A stretch of 64,000 bases of DNA from Cheiracanthium punctorium. Lineage: Eukaryota > Arthropoda > Arachnida > Araneae > Cheiracanthiidae. Position 1 is the stretch's first letter. Every line of letters begins with the position of its first letter. A program made the position numbers and the translations under genes. Below are positions 59,945-64,000 of the stretch, in pieces. Under the pieces are notes generated by a model that was given only the letters and a program-made list of their open reading frames with translations, made no database searches and was not told the DNA's origin. The stretch covers positions 62,001 through 126,000 of the forward strand of contig JAWZYV010002500.1 in NCBI GenBank assembly GCA_038373885.1. Direction: 5' to 3'.

Positions 59945-60134
59945 CATATGAGTTGCAGTAGTCGTCACCCACCCCCCCATGAAAAATTTCTAGCTATGCC
60001 CCTGAGGTGGAGGAATGGATTTTAATGATCTTTGGCATAGTGGTAGATGACACAATACTCAAATACAGGCGAGAAAAATATTTTTCGAACCACTACACTG
60101 AAACTTTAAATGTAAGTTACATGGGAAAGAAACT

Positions 60135-60204
60135 GAGCACCGTGGCATAATCGGTAAGGATATGGACTTCTGCTCTGGCGTTGTGGGTTCAAGCCTCGTG
60201 CTGC
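60135..60204 (+). pseudogene. tRNA-Arg(TCT)-like relic or tRNA-derived SINE head
   Basis: A-box-like TGGCATAATCGG, an anticodon-loop-like CTTCTGC (anticodon TCT) and B-box GGTTCAAGCC are correctly spaced. The outer GAGCAC/GTGCTG ends can pair, but anticodon and T stems contain mismatches. The flanking sequence is not obviously a known SINE body. It is likely a tRNA pseudogene or SINE head, not an active tRNA. Confidence 0.55.
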
Positions 60205-61040
60205 GCAAGAATTTTTTTCTACTCTTTAATACATACACCAATACTGGTAAGTAACTCATTTTTTATTAGTCAAATAAATATTTATTTACATTTTCATTTT
60301 TTTATCTTTCCTTTCTACCTACTTATTGATTTTTTACTATTATTTAAATTTTATTTCTACTAGTAAAATCAGAATCGGAATCGGAATTTTACACATTCAA
60401 AACAATTCACTTCACAAAACTGAATTTTTATTTGAGGTACTTTTTTTTTTTTTTTTTTTTTTGCCACAATCACAGGACAGACTCCGCCCCCCCCCCCTAA
60501 TTTTCACCCGTTCATGATGCCATAGCAACAGCATTATTTTTTTTAAGCATATGTTATCTGCTGATGGGTTGTCAACTTTAAATATCAGATTAAATATTCT
60601 CCAACTCCAAATCTAGTTTTTATGATTATGTCAAAACTTCGAATAGATGTAGTATTTAAACAGTGAAATTTGTTTTGAACTGTATTACAGCTAAAATATG
60701 CCATGAAGCAAGTTCTTGTGATGAAAAAGCTGAGAATTCTATGTTTAGTGTTGTTTTGAAGCAGTGACCAAAAGATGGAGCTGCATATTATGAGAGTTCA
60801 CATCTCAAAAATAATTTAATTATAACAACTCTTCCGATACACTATCTGAAGAAGCTATGATGATATGCACATAATTGTATAACAATAAATTGGATGTGTT
60901 GAGTGGAAAGAAGTTTTTAACCAGGGTTGGATGGTATTTACCAGTTTTTACCGTCATGGAAAAACATGTTTTTACCAGGGTTTTTACAACCTTTGAGAAA
61001 AACTTATTAGTTTGACTATTTTTTGTCACTTTTTTGAAGA
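60205..61040. other. Intergenic stretch without recognised genes
   Basis: Contains a T run (60441-60462), a C run (60487-60498) and CCAGGGTTGGATGGTATTTA near 60922 that may be a hAT-like end. Nothing coding is recognised. Confidence 0.4.
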
Positions 61041-61042
61041 TT

Positions 61043-61315
61043 TCTCTCTCTACTAATGGCTGAGAGGTTCTGCTCTCGAAACTGGATGGTGGGAGGTGCC
61101 AGGTTCATACCCCGGTCGTGCCTGTTGATCTAGCTGTTCGGAGTTTTCTGTGGGTTTTTTTTTTTTTTTCAGAAACCGCACAGAAATACTGGCTAGGATC
61201 CCTTATAAATAGGAAGGTATTCCCCTATAGGACTAGGACCCTAGTGCAGTCAATCGGCCTTAATCCACAAGCAAACAATGAAGATTTATCTGCTATTTTT
61301 TCATTTTCTCAGGGA
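61043..61315 (+). repeat. tRNA-derived SINE, copy 3, with tRNA-Ser-like head
   Basis: The head reads ATGGCTGAGAGGTTCTGCTC, then TCGAAACTGG (CTCGAAA anticodon-loop form, anticodon CGA). A long variable-arm-like segment and the B-box AGGTTCATACCCCGG follow. This layout fits a tRNA-Ser ancestor. Then GTGCCTGTTGATC and GGAGTTTTCTGTGGG continue into the SINE body shared with copies 1 and 2, here more diverged and with a T run. Confidence 0.65.
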
Positions 61316-61339
61316 TAAAACATTTAATATATATATATA

Positions 61340-64000
61340 CAGTCGAGCGCCGAAAATCCGCCAACCTAAAATCCGCGTAGCCTATCTGATGTAAACAGTG
61401 AACTTCGCAGTCAGAAGCTCGTTGGCGAAGTGCTAAAACTAAATGACGAAACACGAAAGTGTACGGAAGAATGACGTCCAGTGATGCCGCTTACGCACTA
61501 TAACGCGTCAAATACGCAAAAAATCGATGATGGGACGCAAAAGAAAAGTTACAACGCGTCCCCCCCCGGGACACGTAATTTCCATCATGCAAAATTTTGA
61601 AAAAAAAAAGAGAGGGTGCATTCAGACTGCCAATTTTGGGTAAATCTCTAGTAAAACACAAGCTGCTCGTGTTTTACTCGGGGAGATTGACATCGTGAAT
61701 GGCTTTGTGGGCCCGTTTACATGCACACAAATGCGGACTAACGCTTCCCCTACATGAGGGGAAAAATGCAGGGTAGAAAGATCCCTAGTCGAAAGGAGGC
61801 ATAGGAGTGTTCGCTTTCCCATCATGCATTGCGAGTTTTCCCCTATACTCTGCTTTTACCCGGGATATATATCGTGCTGTGCGCACACGTGGTTAAGATG
61901 AAGAAAAAAAGGGGATTACTTTGACGAAATGTAAACAATGATTTGTTTTATATTAAATCTGACAATTATTATTTATAAATGAAATCTATAAGCTATAGAA
62001 GCGATAAATATTTTAAACAATTAGAAGAGAAAAGGGGGGGGGTTCCATATTTTACTGTTGTATATCCTTTCCTTCCTCAAATATATTCAGATTTTCCTTG
62101 TGATAAATTTATTAATACATAGTAATTATTTTTTTCTAATTAATATAAGATGGAGGGGCGCTTGAAGGTATTTTACTGTAGTTTTAATAATTTAAGATGT
62201 TGCGGCTGTTCTGCGAGTACATTTTACTTTCTTAAACATTTCTACCGATGCAGCCTTTCTCCCGGTTTTTAATGTACATACAAAAGGGGATTTTATTATT
62301 AGGATTTATTAATTATTAGGATTCAGGACGTCATCAGGAAGGCTTTGCCGTGAAGGCAAAGTAAATGACATGCATGTCACAACAAATTTTTCTTGATTAA
62401 TTATAATTCATTTTATTTATTTATTATTTGAAATATAAGTTTTAGGTTATTTATAAATAAGATATTCATACACATCAGCACACCAAAATGGGTGAGACAT
62501 GATAACACCAGTCGTGAAATTAACCAAATGCTTTTATATCGATAAGGACCCACTTTTTGGAAAAAAGGACCCGTAAATTTTGGAGTCCTGGGTCCCAAGG
62601 ACCCGTCTCTTCCAAAGTCTAGCGACATCACTGACGTCATCACAGTAAGAACGAGTAAGAATCGATAAACTGGTAGGATTTTTCGATGTTTGGGTTGTTT
62701 TAGGGGGAAAGTTGTGAAGTGAAGTCAGAAAGCTAGAGATCACATGGCAGCTATTTGTATCTTTGCAGTCCAGTTTTATCTGCTTACCGAGCAAGATACT
62801 TATTTGCGTGAAAAATATTTTAAGTTTCTCCGTTTCTTTTTAAATAGAGTTGTGATTTTATTCGCCATATTCGAATGATGAGTTCCAAAGGGTCACAAGA
62901 TTTCCCTCCAGGTCGTCCTGAAAAGCAGAAACATGTTGCTTTGACTGTAATGGAAAAGGTTGAAATCATTAAAAAATTGGATGACGGTGCGACTCCCCGA
63001 TTCATCGCCGACAATTACGGTATAGCAACACTAACTGTTTACGACATTCGTAAAAATAAAGTAAAGATTTTGGAGTTCTACCAGAAAAGTGACACTAATA
63101 TTGGTATCCACAATCGAAAATCGCTACACAGAGCTAAAGATTTAGATGACATTATTTACGAGTGGTTCAAACAACGAAGAAGTGATGGAGTACCTATTTC
63201 AGGGCCTCTTCTTAGAGCCAAAGCAAAGGAATTCCACACAAATTTGAAGGTGGAGGAGCCATGTGATTTCAGTTCAGGTTGGCTGAAGCGTTTCAAAAAA
63301 AGGCATGGCATCCGATACGTTAAAGCATGTGGGGAAAAACTGTCGTCTGACAGAGATGCTGCGGAGGAATTTGTTGAGGATTTCTCTGTAAAAGTGAGTG
63401 AGGAAAACTTATCTCCTGACCAAATTTTCAACATGGATGAAACAGGTCTGTTTTGGAGATGCCTACCCAGGCAGACGTTAGCTGTCAGTGATGAAGCTGC
63501 ACCTTCAGGCTATAAAGAGGCAAAGGAGAGAGTGACATTTTTGCTCTGCTCTAATGCAGCTGGCACCTACAAGTGCAAACCTCTGGTTGTCGGCAAAAGT
63601 GCACACCCACGAGCATTAAAAGGTATAAAAAACTTACCCGTGATTTACAAAAACAATCGACGTTCCTGGGTGACAAAGGAAATTATGATCGAATGGTTTA
63701 TGAACCACTTTTCAAAAGAGGCAAGAAACCATTGTAACAAAGTGGGATTGCCCTCAGACTGCAAAATTTTGCTACTGATGGATAACTGTGCAGCCCATCC
63801 AGGCTCTGAGGTATTGCACAAAGATAATATTGTTGCCTGTTTCTTGCCTCTTAACAGACCGCATTGATTCAGCCTATGGATCAGGGAATCATCCGTAGTA
63901 TGAAATCCCACTATAAGACTGAATTTTTAAAAAAAATTCTAAGTGTAGATGCATCCCTTAAAGATTACAAAAAGTCGTTTGATATGAGGGATTGCTTATA
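61340..64000 (+). mobile_element. Tigger/pogo element, 5' part (continues past right edge)
   Basis: Starts CAGTCGAGCGCCGAAAATCC directly after a TA (61338-61339) at the end of a TA microsatellite. Terminus, TA target and the encoded CENP-B/DDE protein all fit Tigger/pogo. The 1.5 kb between the terminus and the reading frame is non-coding, with several ACGCGT/CGCAAAA-like CpG-containing stretches at 61430-61570. The 3' end is outside the window. Confidence 0.85.
62875..64000 (+). pseudogene. Tigger-type transposase (CENP-B HTH, DDE), one frameshift, partial
   Basis: Starts at the tandem ATG (MMSSKGSQ). N-terminal HTH (LTVMEKVEIIKKLDDGATPR, then FIADNYGIATLTVYDI) and a CENP-B-type second DNA-binding domain (WFKQRRSDGVPISGPLLRAK; WLKRFKKRHGIR) are complete. 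The DDE domain follows with NMDETGLFWRCLP (first Asp) and LLLMDNCAAHPG (second Asp). The frame ends in TGA at 63865-63867 after FLPLNRPH. One base appears lost near 63857, because the next frame continues ALIQPMDQGIIRSMKSHYKT, which carries the third Asp. The upstream 330 codons have no other lesion, so this copy is young compared with the Tigger at 6000-6781. Confidence 0.92.

Larger units (their letters stand above)
56506..60004. mobile_element. MITE-like host element (CAGRGGCGTAGCC ends) split by a Sola-like insertion
   Basis: Left end CAGAGGCGTAGCCAAGGG; inverted right end CAGGGGCATAGCTAGAAATT. Flanks AGGAGGAG (56498-56505) and AGGTGGAG (60005-60012) match at seven of eight positions, giving a hAT-like 8-bp TSD. 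Only about 120 bp on the left and 56 bp on the right belong to this element; the rest is the nested Sola-like element. Confidence 0.7.

Noticed and set aside
60135..60204. Functional tRNA-Arg gene
   Set aside because: Promoter boxes are present but anticodon and T stems have mismatches, so it is listed as a relic.
63156..63434. 92-codon minus-strand frame
   Set aside because: Shadow of the Tigger transposase, which is the recognisable protein here.

Overview
The window is nuclear DNA of an animal: AT-rich, gene-poor and dense in DNA transposons. The only host gene recognised with confidence is the N-terminal half of ubiquitin-activating enzyme E1 (UBA1) on the minus strand. Eleven exons (34505 down to 405) with GT..AG introns of 87 bp to 11.5 kb encode about 451 residues; the gene runs off the left edge before the catalytic-cysteine and adenylation domains. 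Large introns, tRNA-derived SINEs and the mix of Tc1, pogo/Tigger, hAT-like and Sola-like elements suggest an arthropod. The SINE body resembles ones I associate with arachnids, but that is inference.

Layout. 1-34.5 kb is UBA1. Its introns hold a GGCCAAAGCCCGA inverted-repeat element (intron 8), a broken Tigger and a hAT-like relic (intron 7), a 686-bp palindrome (intron 6), GGGTCAAATTGACC repeats and non-LTR-like tails (intron 5), a delimited Tc1 pseudo-element and a 3.8-kb Sola-like element (intron 3), and several MITEs, an 8-bp-TSD element and a hAT-like element with internal duplications (intron 2). 34.5-64 kb has no recognised host coding sequence. It contains SINEs, a TA-flanked MITE family, a nested stack of hAT-like elements (40960-47153), a pogo-type element with a pipsqueak HTH (49217-51976), a second Sola-like element inside another element (56506-60004), a tRNA-like relic, and a Tigger element with a nearly intact transposase cut by the right edge.

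Most informative structure. Many elements can be delimited to the base because terminal repeats and target-site duplications (TSDs) are visible: TA for Tc1 and pogo, 4 bp for the two Sola-like elements, 8 bp for several hAT-like elements and 5 bp for a CAGGG-ended family. Two insertions can be checked against unoccupied related copies in the same window. No viral genes, CRISPR arrays, rRNA genes or intact tRNA genes were recognised.
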